The notes beneath the pieces are model-generated. The model was given only the letters and a program-made list of their open reading frames with translations, had not been told where the DNA came from and made no database searches. Below, piece by piece: positions 11,587 to 24,500 of a stretch of 64,000 nt of DNA. Source of the stretch: Triangularia verruculosa (lineage: Eukaryota > Ascomycota > Sordariomycetes > Sordariales > Podosporaceae); contig MU863940.1 in the NCBI GenBank assembly GCA_033296885.1, forward strand, positions 62,001 to 126,000, given 5' to 3'. Position numbers and translations under genes: made by a program. How positions within the stretch are numbered: the first letter of the stretch is position 1; every line of letters begins with the position of its first letter.

Positions 11587-12097
11587 TTAACTCCTCGGCG
11601 TAAAATCCGTCTGCACATCCAACCTATTCGCACCCTGAGCCTCGAGCTCCTTGATCCGCTGACGCTTTTGGATATCTTGCACGCGCCACTTCTTGAAGTA
11701 TGTTACCTGTTTTTGTTTCTCACATGTCAGCTCTCACTCCAATTCTCCTCAGCAGCAGCATATCTTGACAGCCATGACCTCCCGAAAAACTCGCTCCTGT
11801 TTGCACCAGCCACCGAGGATTACCCTCATCCTATCTCTGTTCTCTCTATAGAAGAGGGGAGAGACCTACCCATTGAGCGGCACAATCCTTCTCAAAAACT
11901 TTTGATTGCTCCCCGCAGGCCTTGCCGGCGGCCTTTTCGTCTTTTATCGCGTCGGTGATGTTGTTCTTGTCCAGGCAGGCAAAGTACCCGTCCCGGGCTT
12001 CCCAGCAGCGGGCTCGCTCGGCGCGGGAAGGGGCGACGGCGCCGGAGCGGATCTCTTTGGAGCGTTGGTCGTCTGGGGAGCTTGAGAGCCAGCCCAT
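11587..12097 (-). CDS. COA6: cytochrome c oxidase assembly factor COA6
   Basis: Two exons, 12097-11870 and 11706-11587, are separated by a 163-base intron (gtaggt donor, acag acceptor) and give 115 residues. The twin-cysteine core is CWEARDGYFAC (Cx9C) and CGEQSKVFEKDC (Cx10C), the COA6 spacing, within a COX6B-like helical hairpin. The second exon adds VTYFKKWRVQDIQKRQ and a short tail. The protein is expected in the mitochondrial intermembrane space, imported through the Mia40 relay, where COA6 helps deliver copper to the CuA site of COX2. Length fits the family. Only the first exon forms a long open frame, so the C-terminal half is easy to miss. It shares a 637-base divergent promoter with SYS1. 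Confidence 0.9.
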
Positions 12098-12734
12098 TGT
12101 TGCGGTTTGTGTTTGTGGTGGCGGTGGTAGGTGGTGGTGGCTGGTGAAGCAAAAGGTGGGATTTGGATTGGTGATGGTGGATTGGAGATGCCGAGAAGGT
12201 TACGGCAACGGCTGGGCTGGCTTGACAGGGATTAGGATTGGGAATAATGATGTGGGGAAGGAATGGGTTGGGTTGCTGGTAGGCTAACGTTTAAGGTTAG
12301 ATTATGTAATCTTATGTGCTGCCGTTTCCTGGGGTTTGGGGGGGAGTGTCTGCCGCGCATGTGGAAGAGCAGACAGGAACAACTCTTTTGACTTTTATTG
12401 CGACGGGCTGCAACTTTTTTTTTCGCTCTGAACGGAAATTTACTGTGCGGTTTGACGATATACCGTGAACAGAACAGAGATAGCGAGAGAAGAGGATACA
12501 AACGACGACGACGACGACAACTGGCTCGACGAACACTGCATCACCACCGCCACCACCACCACCACCACCACCACCCAAGCTCCTCCTTCCCTACGAAAAC
12601 CAACTCAACACTTGCGACCGCCGCGCGCGCGCCGTTTCTTTTCCTACCAGTACACACACACGACACCATATTATGACCCCGCGATAGCATCCTCTCCCGC
12701 CCATCACAAACACAGATAGAATCAAACGCAAACC
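12098..12734. other. COA6/SYS1 divergent promoter region
   Basis: 637 bases between two divergent start codons. It contains a (CAC)n-type tract at about 12542-12574 and a short GACGAC run before it (about 12504-12520). No further gene is seen; both 5' leaders and promoters must lie here. Confidence 0.55.
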
Positions 12735-13492
12735 ATGGCCCGCCGCCGCCGCCCCCCTCGCCCCGGCTCCCTGTCCGAACTCCCACCCCTCAAAATCGCC
12801 TCCCAAATCCTCGCCCTCCAAGCCCTATACTACATCTTCAGCTTCATCCTATTACTCTTCTCCTCTCTCGTCGCCGGCACACCATTCTCGTTAGACCTAG
12901 TGCTCGGATGGGAGAGCATAAGAGGGGACACGACGCAGGGCTGGCTCTGCGGTTTCCTAGCTGTATTAAACGGCGGCGTGTTAATGTTGGTTTTCCTGTG
13001 CTCCCCAGTTCAAATGATATGTTGAAATGAGCAAATGCTGACAGAATAAAAAACAGGGGCGCAGCAATTGTGGCTCTAATAGGCCGATCCAAACTCGTCA
13101 TGGACTTTGCCGTTTCCCTCCACTTCATCCACCTCCTCGTCGCCTGGTTTTATACCGGTGAACTCCCCGGGCACATGGCGTGGTGGATCAGCGTGGCGGG
13201 TGGGACTGTTGTTGGGGTAATACTCGGGACTTGGGGGTGTAGGTACCGGGAGTTGAAACCGATATCTTTTGGAGGAAACAGCAGTAATACCAATAACAAT
13301 GGGCATTCAAGGGGGCCGTCACAGCCAGGGGAGCTGAGGAACTCGAATGAACATGTACGAGGAGGGGGGGACCAACAAGATGATGATTTGGAACAGGGGT
13401 TCAGTAGGGGGAGAGGAAGGGGAAGGGGGAGGGATGGAGCGGGGGAGTATGAGATGGTTGATATGCCAGGGGAGGGGTCTGGGTCGAGGTGA
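12735..13492 (+). CDS. SYS1: Golgi membrane protein SYS1
   Basis: Two exons, 12735-12985 and 13057-13492, give 228 residues. The intron uses a gttggt donor and an acag acceptor with a tgctgac branch point, and splicing rebuilds GVLMGAAIVALIGRSK. Four hydrophobic segments and the LIGRSKLVMDFAVSLHFIHL block identify the Sys1 family. In yeast Sys1 is the Golgi receptor for the Arl3 GTPase, acting upstream of Arl1 in vesicle tethering. The C-terminal tail after about residue 160 is unusually polar for a small membrane protein and contains an RG repeat (GFSRGRGRGRGRDG) followed by acidic residues. This part looks lineage-specific. Confidence 0.88.
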
Positions 13493-14077
13493 AATTTGGG
13501 TTTTTTTTTTTGAATCTGGATGAAGAGAAAAGACTTGTATTATTTGATATATATTAGACGGGGAAGCGGTTTTCTTTTTTCTGGTGGGCGTTGGTGGGGG
13601 GTTGCAAATGTATGATTATTGACAAGACGGATAGATGGGTAAATGGAGTGGCTCAAGGGGTGGGTTTTGGGCTTGGGATATTCTTGGGTATCTAGCTACC
13701 TGGGGCGGATACAACAGGAGAATAATATCATTTTTCTTCAATGCAAAAACATACGCCTCTAAACTCCAGGGTGATTTCACCGGTCTAGGTTTTGGGAGGG
13801 CAATATTGAGGTCTAAAACACCAGGCACAGGGACGTCAGTAACAAAGGTGTTTTGATGTTGATAGAGTATATTTTTATACTTCGCTGCACCTCCACACCA
13901 TCCATCCAATGCCATTCTTAACCAAAAAGAAACATAACTGTTGTTGATATCATGCTAAACAAACAGAAAGAAACAAAAGAGAAAGATTAAACGATGACTT
14001 CTACCCCCGGCCCATCATTACTGGTACAACATTCTTACAACCCCCTTCCCTCCCCCTCATTTTGTACAACACCGCTT
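13493..14077. other. convergent intergenic region
   Basis: 585 bases between the 3' ends of SYS1 and the b5/acyl-CoA dehydrogenase gene. AT-richer than the flanking exons. The open frame at 13616-13915 on the minus strand has no support. No gene or structured element is seen. Confidence 0.55.
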
Positions 14078-15847
14078 TTACAACTTCATCCCCAACATCT
14101 TCGCAACCCTCATGGATTGCCTGATGCTCAAGTCAAGCATAATCTCCTCGGAGCCACCGGGAATGGCATACGCCCTGACATCACGGTACAGCCTCTCCAC
14201 CTTCCCGCCCTGTCCGCCGCGGGAATACGACAGGCCACCAAAGATCTGCGACGCCTCACGGGCGCAGAACTCAAACGTCACCGTCGCCTGCGCCTTGAGA
14301 CTGGCGATGGGCCCGCCGAGACGGAGCATGGCCTCGGTATCGCCCATCTTCTCGCACTGGTAAATCACATTCTCCAGCCAGTTGTACGACGCCTCAATCT
14401 GCCTCGCCATGTGCGCCAGCTTCAGCCGGATGACGGGGTGCTCAATCAGCTTCTTGCCAAACGTCCTCCTCTTGTTGGCGTACTTGACCGACTCCTCGTA
14501 GCAGACCCGGGAGAAGCGCAGGCACTGAATGATAATACCAATGCGCTCGTGGTTGAAGTTGGTCATGATGACGCGGAACCCCTGGTTCTCCTTGCCGATG
14601 AGGTTCTCCACCGGCACCTTGACGTCCTCAAACGTGATGTACGTCGTGCCCGACGACCACACGCCCTGGCAGTCCATCCGGCGCGTCGAGACCCCGCCAA
14701 AGTCCCGCTCGACGAGCAGGAGGGAGACGCCGTTCATGCCGGCCCCGCCCGTGCGGACGGCGACAGTGAAGTAGTCGCACCAGATGCCGTTGGTGATCCA
14801 CTTCTTCTCGCCGTTGACGATGTAGTGCTTGCCGTCCTCGCTCAGCTTCGCCTCGCACGTCAGGTTGGCCACGTCGGACCCGGCGTCGGGCTCCGTGATG
14901 GCCAGGCAGATGCGCTTGTCGCCGTTGAGGATGCCGGGGAGGACGCGGTCGACGACAGACTTCTTGCCGAACTTGACCAGCGGGGGGCAGCCGATGCCGA
15001 AACCGCCGATGACGTTCCAGACGAAACCGCCGGATCCGACGCGGGAGAGCTCGTCGGTGAGGAGCATCTCGTGGAAGAGATCCCACTTCTCGACGGGGAC
15101 CGACTTGATGGGGTTCTTGACGTAGTCCTTCTGGTAGTGGGTGCCGAGGAGGCCGGCGAGGTAGCCGCGCTCGCCCATCTGCTTGTAGATGTGGGCGGGG
15201 ACCTCCTTCTTCTCGTCCCATTCCGTGACGTATGGCTCGACTTCGGACTCGACCCACTCGCGGACTTCGGCGCGGAGGGCGGCATGGGTTTCGTTGAAGT
15301 AGGGGGAGTGGTGCTGTTTACCTCTTGTGTTAGACTCAACTTTTCAGAAACTCAGGGGTAGGAAAAAGGGGGGGAAACTTACGCCCTGGTACCAGGCGGG
15401 ATCACCGAAAGGAATCTGCTCGCCGAAAGGCTCAAGAGCCTCGGCCTGCTCAATTGGGGCAGAAGAAGCAACAGCAGCAGCAGGCTTGGGCTTAGGGGCC
15501 TCCTTCTTGGGGGCGGGCGCGGGAGTTTCCTTCTTGGGCTTGGTATCTAACGAGCCAATCTGGAGCTTTTGGTACTTCTTGAGGATGCCCTCGTTGTGGT
15601 ACTTCCAGAACTGCTTGGAGGCATCCTTGCCGGCGACTCTCTGGAGAATCTTCTTGCCACCTGTGAAACCGTCTCAGTCAGCGACACGCGCTACAATCAC
15701 AGATACCGCTGCGCAAAAGGGAGAGTACACACCTGGGTGGTCATCCTGGAACGTGGTCAGGTCATAAACATCGCCGTCGATGGTGATCCACAAGGAATCC
15801 GGCGTCTTGTGCGACGCAACGTCGGCTTGAGTGAAGGTCTTGGACAT
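14078..15847 (-). CDS. cytochrome b5-acyl-CoA dehydrogenase fusion
   Basis: Three exons, 15847-15733, 15660-15383 and 15313-14078, give 542 residues. The N-terminal cytochrome b5 domain (about 1-85) has heme-ligand candidates H37 in DDHPGGKK, rebuilt across intron 1, and H60 in FWKYHNEG. An Ala/Pro/Lys linker follows (about 88-110). The acyl-CoA dehydrogenase fold then runs to the end with CLAITEPDAGSDVANL and KKWITNGIWCDYF (FAD/substrate region) and YAIPGGSEEIMLDL near the C-terminus. Such fusions are common in filamentous fungi. They probably oxidise an acyl-CoA and pass electrons through the attached heme domain, but the substrate is unknown. No mitochondrial presequence or peroxisomal signal is obvious (C-terminus GMKL). 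Overlapping open frames on the opposite strand are shadows of its strong codon bias. Confidence 0.92.
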
Positions 15848-17513
15848 TGTGATGGGTGTGTTTGGTTATGTACTGCTACAAGTCAAAACAGTCCAGAGTA
15901 TAGGGGAATGATAAAAGAAGAGAGAATAGAGAAAAGAAATAACACGAATCAGCTTTTGCGATCAAACAGAAAAGGGCTGTCCTCCCCCCCCCCCCCTTCT
16001 CAAGGCGGCGCGTGTCTCCATAAAGGGCCGCTTTCGTCAGAGGTGCGGGATAATCACATGCAAACCATGCCGAGCTCTCCGTAGAATCGCTACGTACCTT
16101 TCAGGATTAGTACCGGCATACCGTAACAACACCTGCTTTACCCCGGGATTTTCTGGTTACCAGGGGAAAAAGTCCGGGGCGCACGTGTCGTTTGTGCTTC
16201 AGCATCCCCAGATGCTTTTCCCTTCTTGGTCGCGTACCGTACGTGGTAATCTTGTGTCCGTGAAAGTGACTTCGTGGTGGTCTCTCCCCTTGCGCCGCGC
16301 CCGCTCTAACGCCCGCAGTTGCGAAACCGCCTTACCCACCAGCTATAACGGATGACGCTCTAACGTCCGGGCGGGGGATTCATATCCCCATCAGCCCGGT
16401 CAGGCACAGCAAACCCCTGATATCAAAGCAAGCAGACAACACTTGGAAACCGCATATTGAAATTCGTCCGTCTCCCAACATTTCAGCCTCGGAGTACAGA
16501 CAGCCACCCACACAGGCACGACAGGGGGCAACGTTGTTCTGGGAGTGTGGGGTAACCATGATAAAAACGTGGGGTAAAAACAGCCTACCCCTGGCATTGC
16601 GATTCACGAGCTTCACTCTTCACTTTTCCCCCTGAGGTCACTTTTGTTTCCATATTCTCGTCATGGAAGGATTTGACATTACAGTTAATACAGCCCCCCC
16701 TCAAAATCTCATCGTAACGCTTGTCTCAAACCAGCCCTCTCAAACCGTCAAGCTCAAGAGTCATGTGCTGCCCATCCTTCACTCCCAAATCCAAGGCGGA
16801 GCGCAAAACCGGCATGTGACAGACACACAAACCAAGTGAACCACAAAGCCGCACCTGCTCGTTTGAGCCGCCATCAATTTCAATTGCAGGAAAACCCTGT
16901 CGGTCCCTCGGCTGATGTCATGCACGTTCGCTGCAACGGACGACCGTCCAATGGGCGTCGCCCGGATTACCGCTCGACAGCGACCGAGAAACAAGCCGAG
17001 GTATCTTCCTAATCAGGTCACCTGTCTGTCTGCCTCCCCCCTGACCCAACCACTACAGTACCTTATATTATGCAGACACGGGCTTCGCACAAATAGTGTC
17101 AATTCCCCTGATGAGACTATGTAACCCAGTTCGGAGATCCGTAGGTATTTAATGCAGATGCGGTCAGAAGGGCTGGCCGTTCACCGGCATTGGATTTGGT
17201 ACGTTGATACCGGCCGTGGCGGTCAATCTGCAACGGTAATATCATCTGTAAAGCAATCGTTGTTACTGCTAGGCAAACGGACAAAACACTTCTCCTTGTT
17301 TTCCCATGATGGTAAAAAAATAAATCTGAGATTCAAGGCTCAGTAACCTCCTTTCCGCCCATTAACACCATAAACGCCAGACCCGGCCACCTGTCCCATC
17401 ACCACTTGATAGCAAAACGCAGGACGAAAAGCAAAGAGCTATGTGACCATCATCAGATCTCCCTTGGCCAGATATTGCTGCACGCCCTGAAATAAACCCC
17501 CCAGAAGAGAAAA
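15848..17513. other. intergenic region, no gene seen
   Basis: About 1.7 kb between the start of the b5/acyl-CoA dehydrogenase gene and the end of FEN1. A C run lies at about 15986-15996. Open frames at 16380-16616 and 16779-16994 are short and show no motif. It must hold the promoter of the minus-strand gene on its left and the 3' UTR of FEN1 on its right. Confidence 0.5.
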
Positions 17514-18842
17514 TCAAGCAGTACCCCTTGGCTTAGCCTTCAGCTTCGCCTTCTCCTTCTTCTCCTCCTTCAGCTTCTTCTTCTTCGCCTCGTTCTGCTC
17601 CTCCAGCTTCCTCTTGTGCGCCTTCTTCTGCTCCTCCGTCTTGGGCTGCACCTTGAAGAAGCCCTCGATCCGTGACTGCTGGCCGCTCTTCATATTCTTC
17701 TCCAGCCTCGCCGCCGCACCCCTCACCCTGTCCTCCGAGAAGCCCTTCTCCTTGACCAAAAACTGCACCAGACCTTCAGTGTCAGGCTTCTCCCACTTGA
17801 AGTCGCAAAGCGGGTCATCCGCTGCACGAACGTCAGGGTTGAAGAAGAGGTCTCTGGCGTCTTCGTAGGGCCAGTCCTCAGGAATGACGAATTTGGTCTT
17901 GGGGTCCTCCTTCATGTACTTGACGACGTTTTCCAACGTCTTGTGCTCGCGGATGAGCTTGAGGGCGGTATGGGGCCCAACTTTGGGGATCGGGTCGAGG
18001 TAATCGCAGCCGAGTAGGATGCAGAGGTCGACGAACTGTGTTTCAAACCGTCAGGGACATTCCACATCATGATTTTGAAAAAAGAAAATAGCGAAAACAT
18101 ACCTGCTTCCGATCCATCCCCAGCCCTTCCAAGACCTTCTCCAGATGAATCTCCAGAATGGGCTCCTTCCTCTGCTCACTAAAAGTCAAATGCCTCAACA
18201 GAATCGGACTATCAAAGCACAGCGTATCCATATCCTCACTCGCCGCCGCATACACCTTACCCGCCCTCGCCAGCACCGCGCACTGCGCCTCCGCCTCCGT
18301 CGGCGCCACAATATACGGAATCCCCATCAGCTTCAGCAGCTTCTGGCACTCCTCGTTATGCTCCCTCGTCACCCTCACCGTTCTCCTCGAAAACTTCTCA
18401 ACCTCCTCAGCCGTGCCAGTCTCCTTCGCTTCCTCAAGCCCCTCGTGCGCTTCCTGCTTGCGCTGGAACCGCTTGGCGAGCTCGCCAGACTTGAGCTTGG
18501 GGGGCGCGCCGTCGAAGACATAGAGGGGCTTAATCCCGTTGTCTACCATGCGGAGGGTGCGGTAGAACATACCCATGAGGTGGGAGGTGGTCTGTCCGTC
18601 CTCGTTCATGAGCTGCTGCCCGTCGGAACGGACGGCGATGAGGAAGGAGTAAATTGACATGGAGGCGTCCTGTTTTTTTTTTTTCTTCACCATTAGAATC
18701 GAAACTCTTTGGTGATGATGAGAAGCGAAAAAAAAAAACTCACGATAGCGACTTTTCTCCCAAACTGGTTCTTGATCTCGCCTTCCTTGACCGCACCGGG
18801 CGCCTCATCCTTGATGATGGGGAATAGGCCTTTGATTCCCAT
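17514..18842 (-). CDS. FEN1: flap endonuclease 1 (FEN1/RAD27)
   Basis: Three exons, 18842-18744, 18669-18103 and 18035-17514, give 395 residues, the usual fungal length. The N-terminus MGIKGLFPIIK positions D34 after splicing (GRKVAI|DASMSIY). Metal-site residues follow in PLYVFDGAPP, VAPTEAEAQC, ASEDMDTLCF and LLGCDYLDP. The PCNA-binding box QSRIEGFF lies near the C-terminus, followed by a Lys-rich nuclear tail. FEN1 cuts 5' flaps during Okazaki-fragment maturation and long-patch base excision repair. The acceptor of intron 1 follows a 13-base homopolymer, so its length may be miscounted. Sequence identity to FEN1 is beyond reasonable doubt. Confidence 0.97.
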
Positions 18843-19713
18843 GTTGACGGTTGATGATGCTCTCTCTCGTGATGCTGTGGTATTTTTGATGGCGCAGTTG
18901 TAGTCGCGAGAGGAATGCGACTGCGTTGGGGAGCTTGTTGGAAATCGACAAAGAGGTCGAGATTTGTGATGTCAGAGCAAAAGAAGGATTGGACGAGCGC
19001 AGTTTGACGCGTTCAGCTCTGTGAATGTGAGACGCGCTCGCGAATTGGGAACGGGAATTTAAGTGGGGCTCCACTTTAGACCCCTGTCAAACTCCTGGAG
19101 CACTCTGTAAGTTCATGATCTGTTTCAAGATCGATTGGAATTATTTGGATCTTGTGAGAATCTCTCAACCTCTACTTCTATATCTATGATTTAAAGCTTC
19201 TGAAAAAGCGGCAACAAAATGCGAGCATGACAGAGCTTTACTTCTGTTAAATAAACAAAACATTTGCTTCAAATGGGAATAATTGTAAAGACTAGGTACA
19301 AGTGTATATAATACGCAAACAAAAAGAATATGTAACAAAAGCGCTAATGCGAGCTGATAGAGCTGCTGTGGCTGCCCCTGAGGTATAATAGATGAGTGAT
19401 TAATCCGTCATCCAAAACATGCTATGCAAACGGCCTGGAGAGGTGAATGGGCGCTTCTCCAACTGCAGAACAGTGGAGGCTAAGAAATTTCCCAGCTGGG
19501 TGAGTGAATTGACTGGCTGTCGGCGGGACGTGTTGAGTATCACAAGTCAGCATATCGCTAGCCCATCGTCTGATAATCGAGCCCGGGATCTGCTATGCAT
19601 TACGTCCCACGCAGGAAGATGGTAGGCACAGGCTGATTTTTCTCCGCGACGCTCTCCACTGTCGCTGGTTGGAGGGGTATCATGGGAAAGAAGCGAAGAT
19701 ATGACGGTAGCGT
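18843..19713. other. FEN1 upstream / NoxA downstream region
   Basis: 870 bases with the FEN1 promoter on the left and the NoxA 3' UTR on the right. The sequence around 19140-19340 is AT-rich. No gene or clear structured element is seen. Confidence 0.5.
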
Positions 19714-21568
19714 TTAGAAGTTCTCCTTGCCCCATACATAGTTGAACCTGAGATATTATTAGCGTTGGATGTCTTATCATCAGTGACCGTGTTAGAACTT
19801 ACCCAGGCTCGCTGTATTTGTTGCAAAAGACGTGCAGCTGACTACCCAGACCCTTGGGACCGCAGAAGAACACACCGGCCTCGGCTGGCGTGTGAAGCTT
19901 CCGGATACCTCTGAAAATCATGTCCCAGTTGGGGCGGCCAAAGTTGGTCGGTGACCGGAGACCAGTAATCGTGTCTTTGTCGGCGTTGGCGTCGTTGATC
20001 ATGATGTTCGTCGCGTCGTCAACCTTGATCTTGGCTGTCAGGTATGTGTGGATCTCGATTCTGTTGTCCACATCCTGCGCCTCGATGGCGAGAAGAAGCG
20101 AGCGGAACCACTCGAAAGAGCCGAAATCTCTGCAAATCCAGAAGAAATAGACCTTGCTGAGACGGGTCCGCTTCTGTGGGTAGTTCATGCGGTACCAGAT
20201 AGACTTGAGGATAGACGCAAAAGGCGTAACACCGATACCAGCACCGCACAGAATCGAGATCTCATACTTGAACACGTCTTCGGAAGCTGAGCCAAAAGGT
20301 CCGTCAATGTAAACACGGGGCAGCACGCGGCGGAGAGCGGGATCGACCTCGTCGTTGGACTGATCAACACCAACAACCTTGGAAGCATCCCCCTTCTTCT
20401 TGTCGAACTCGCAACCCAATGTCTCGGCAACGGCCCTGGTGAAATCACCCACAACACGCATGTGAATCGAGATGTAGTCCTCCTCGGGAGCGCTGGTGAG
20501 CGTAAACGGGTGGTATTGCCAGAGAGAAACAGCCGGGCAGCAGAAGAAAATGTACTGTCCGGCATTGGTCTTGGTGTTTTCCTTCTTGATCTGAATCTCG
20601 CAGACGTTGCTCGGGTGCTGGATGACCTTGGAGATGTATGTCCTGTGCCTGCCACGAATTTCACGGGCAACACGCTCAGCCAGGTAGGCGAAACCACCGT
20701 ACATCCAATACTGCCAGAAGACACCGATAGCCTGGGTTCCAATCGAAGTGCAGAAGGGCGCAAAGTCGGGCTGAATCATGCAGAATGCACCGTGGATCGA
20801 CCAGAAAAAGAAGAAGACAATGAACATGTGGTGTGTGTACCAGAATCGCTCGTAGTTGGCGCGTCTCGTCTTCTCAACCGAAGTGATGACCATGCCCATG
20901 AGGGCAATCAGCATCATATATCCAGTCCAGCCCGGCCCGGAAACAAAGTTGGCAAGAAGCCATCCATAAATCCCCAAGTTGTTCTTTGCAGCGACCTGAG
21001 CAAAGTTGTTCCAATGCGCAATGGTGTGAACCCAGGACCAGAAAACGATCGACCAAGCGGTGGTGATATGGAAGGTGATGTTCTTGTCGAATTGAATAAT
21101 GCCGTTGAGGGGCGTTTGTCTGGCCAGCGAGATGAGTGTTCGGCAAACGGGGAAAAGAATCAAGGCGACATCGACGTGGAGGACCAGCGCAGCGGATCTC
21201 GCAATCATAAACGTCGGACCAAACGTGTCTCGGGCTATTTGTAAGTTTTCTTTTACCGCGAAGTTGACGAAACTGAAGGCGAACAAGATGGCGTGCAGGA
21301 ACATGAATACGAAGACGAAACTGGCGATGTGTTAGCCTTCACCTTACCCCCTTGGTCGCATGGGGTCGTAGACCACCTACATTCGTCGGTATCCTTCGTT
21401 AACCATCCACCTGTCGAACTTTTCTCTTGGGCTCAGCTCCTTCTGCCTTTCCTGTGTCATCTCGCCCGACAACAACATCCGCGTGAGTGGCGTCCATCTT
21501 GATCTTTCCGACTGCTTTATTGACCCGCTGCTCCTCAACCCTCCATCATAACCTCCGTAACCCGACAT
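19714..21568 (-). CDS. noxA: NADPH oxidase NoxA/NOX1
   Basis: Three exons, 21568-21381, 21320-19803 and 19747-19714, give 579 residues. The last exon is only 34 bases and supplies the C-terminus FNYVWGKENF. The protein has six membrane segments with the heme-binding His pairs (FHITTAW...WVHTIAHW and THHMFIVFFFFWSIHGAF). These are followed by the FAD site HPFTLTSAPEED and NADPH-binding motifs GPFGSASED, CGAGIGVTPFASIL and FFCGPKGL. Fungal NoxA makes superoxide with NoxR, Rac and NoxD. It is needed for fruiting-body formation, hyphal fusion and appressorium-type development. The N-terminal arm (about 50 residues, QERQKELSPREKF) seems a little longer than I remember for relatives. A 3.7 kb gene-free region lies upstream. 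Confidence 0.95.
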
Positions 21569-24500
21569 TGTGGGCGAAATTTGTCGTCGTTTCGATTAAC
21601 CGAGCAATCCAGTCCTGCTTTTCCTTCTAATTCTTTTGCTTTTCCAAGTCCTCGTCTCTCTAACCCTCCCACTGGGGCTGTCGATCCCCTATTTCTTTTC
21701 GGTAATTCCCAATTAAAATGCTGATGCTTGTTGTAAATATGCAAAAGTCGATAATTCGTCGTCAGAACCTGCTGAAAGCGTGCGAACCGGACCCATTAAA
21801 CGACAGTGGTGAATGTTAAACTTCGGCCGTGAGACAGAAATGTAATGAACGGATATGGAGCCTGCATATGCCAGGAACGGCGGGAGGCGATATGGTTAGC
21901 AAAAACCACACACCTCGAACTGATGCGCTTCGCCGAGCAAAAAGAGAGGAAGGGAAGGGGGAGAGGGGAGAGGCCCGTAGCACCAGGTCGGGAGCCAAGT
22001 GGTTATGTGAGGGGCCAAGCGAATCAAGCCACCAGAAACATGAGCTGATGTGTGAAGATCATACCTGTCCACGAATGCCTGCGTACTGCGGCTACTGTGA
22101 CCCAAGTTTGCGTATGCTATCTGGCCACTCTGCCGGGACAAGTCGAGAAGAAGGGAAGTCGTGGAAGAAAGAGAAACGAAGAGCCAAATGACTCGGCAAG
22201 GGGGTATCGCGTCCTGCTGTTTGAACAGTGAGAGAACGTGGAGCCTGTCAGGGGTTTAGGAAGGATAGGAGAAGCTGGAAGCGCGCCCAGAACGTGCGAT
22301 GGCACACAAGATGGAGACAGCGGCAATGGCTTGCGCAGGTGCAGGATGCCAAGCAGGGGTCAGGTAGCAGTGGTGCTCGGGAAAATTCAAAAGAATCGAA
22401 CGAGGCTGGAACTTGAAGCCGGCCTCTCCCCACGTTGTCGAAACGACGTCGAGAGAATTGTAACGCTATCCTTCGGGGCGGGGGGCTCTGCGGCACCACT
22501 CACATCGCCGCCCACTGCAGGGGGGCGAACGGGTGCTCACCCATGTTATAAACGGCAGCAAGGGTCTTCCTCGCCGCTGGCCTCTTGCGCAAAGAGGTCA
22601 GTGTTGGATATCTACCATGTCTCTGTACACATGTTGTTAGTCGTCAGCTGCTGAGAAATCCATATCAACCATGCCCACGATCACTCCTCGCTTCCTCATC
22701 TTGTTTGAGAGCATCGTGAATCCCCTTCTCTCGCGCCCTCGCTCTTTGCGCCGTGCGACCAGACCGAAACTGGCTGGACCAGGCTGAACAGTGTACACAA
22801 CTGCTGAGTGGCCAGCGGCTTTCAGTGATCAGACCGATCACCCGTCCAGGGAGGGTACAACAGAGTGGATAATGGCGCCACTTTCGAGACTCGCAGTACC
22901 AGCTATGCCTCAAGATTGTTCGGATGTTTTGCAGGTACGGAGATACCTCTGTTTGGGGTCGATAGCCGCCAGTTCCCATTCGCGCGCAAAGGCTGGAATC
23001 GTTATTGCACACTGTCGGACAAAACCCAACGGCGGTAGCTTGACTTGTCAGGAGCGGGTGCCAAGACCGGGGTCAGAGCAGCTCCACCTTGAAGTAACAC
23101 GAACGCCTCTGATTGGACAGACGTCTTCAATAGGAGGGCGGTCGAGCGTTGTCGCTGCTGTTTCGGCTGGGATCCTGATACGCAAGCGACGATTCAGTTT
23201 CGGGACCAACCAGTGCGTCTCACCACAACGAAGAAAAGCAAGCAATGCCTCAATGCCCCGCCGATTCCTTCTGCAGAAATCAGACCATTTTACCATATCA
23301 GCCACGCGTGGCACCGTCCTGGTGGTCTGGAAATAATCTATCGAGCCTCAGGGTCGGATATTCCTGCCATTCTTACTCAGCGGTGATGTCAATGTCAAGC
23401 TCACGATGGGGCGGTTTGAAAGCCCTTTTGCCCAGTGGGAACTCGGTTGCGATTACCTACAATCAGATATGTGTGGATATGGCATTTTACGTACAGCCAG
23501 ATGGGGGATACAACTATGACATATCTATTATGTAGCTACACCTTCATAAGTTCATACAGTTCCAATCTACAACCTCATCCCGCGCTTACCACCACCACGA
23601 CCCATTAACCCACATGCCTTCAGCCTCCCCAAAGACTTGCCGTCTCGATCTACCGAACATACATAACCGCCGCTACCTCTAAACCCTGACGCACATCACG
23701 CATCAAAACGCATGCACCTCTCCCGTTCATCTCAAAGTTTCATACCCACGTCTCTCTCTCTCCACTACAACTTCCTATCTTTATCCCTCACCTACCTAAT
23801 AACCTCAACCCTGACGTTGATCTCGCCGACTTGCATCTAAACCCTTTTGCATACCGCAGTACAGAAGACCTATCTCCCAACCATCAACCCTCCAAAACTC
23901 CTGTGTTTTACCCATCTGGCGATATATCCATAATCTTCACTCCCCTCCATACCACCAGGCAACCGGGTAAGCATCGACTTCCCAACCTGCCGGGAGTTGG
24001 GGGGAGGGGAGGCCAGTAAAAGCAAACCAGGCCAGACCAGATAACCTCAAACCCACCACCGCCACTCTACCTATCATCATCATCATCATCATCAACTCGG
24101 ATTTCGTATGAACTACCTAGGCACTTACTTACCCACCCACCAGGCAGGCCATGAAAGCAAAACCACCACCACCGCCACCACAGCCAACAGATCGCAACAC
24201 AAGATCTCCCGCTCACAAACACTTGATACACTCACAAAAAAGCCCATCACACAAGGCCACACCACCAGACCAGACCCAAACCAGTGACCACAAAACCCTC
24301 AGCCTGGATGCCCGTGCCTCCGCCTTCCCCGGGAGGCCACGCCCAACACGTGTATCCCCAGTTACCCATACTCTTTCTGTCGTCTGATCCGATCCATCTC
24401 GGTCCCTAGGTCACTAGGAATAAGCAGCTTAATGCTCCTTTGAAAGATTATCTGCTAGAAATAGGGACATGAGTGAACAATGTCCCTCCTCATCCGCTTT

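Noticed and set aside
13994..15361. 455-residue plus-strand open frame
   Set aside because: It lies entirely opposite the b5/acyl-CoA dehydrogenase coding exon and mirrors its codon bias.
22791..23336. 181-residue plus-strand open frame upstream of noxA
   Set aside because: Random-looking composition and no motif; likely a chance open frame in GC-rich DNA.
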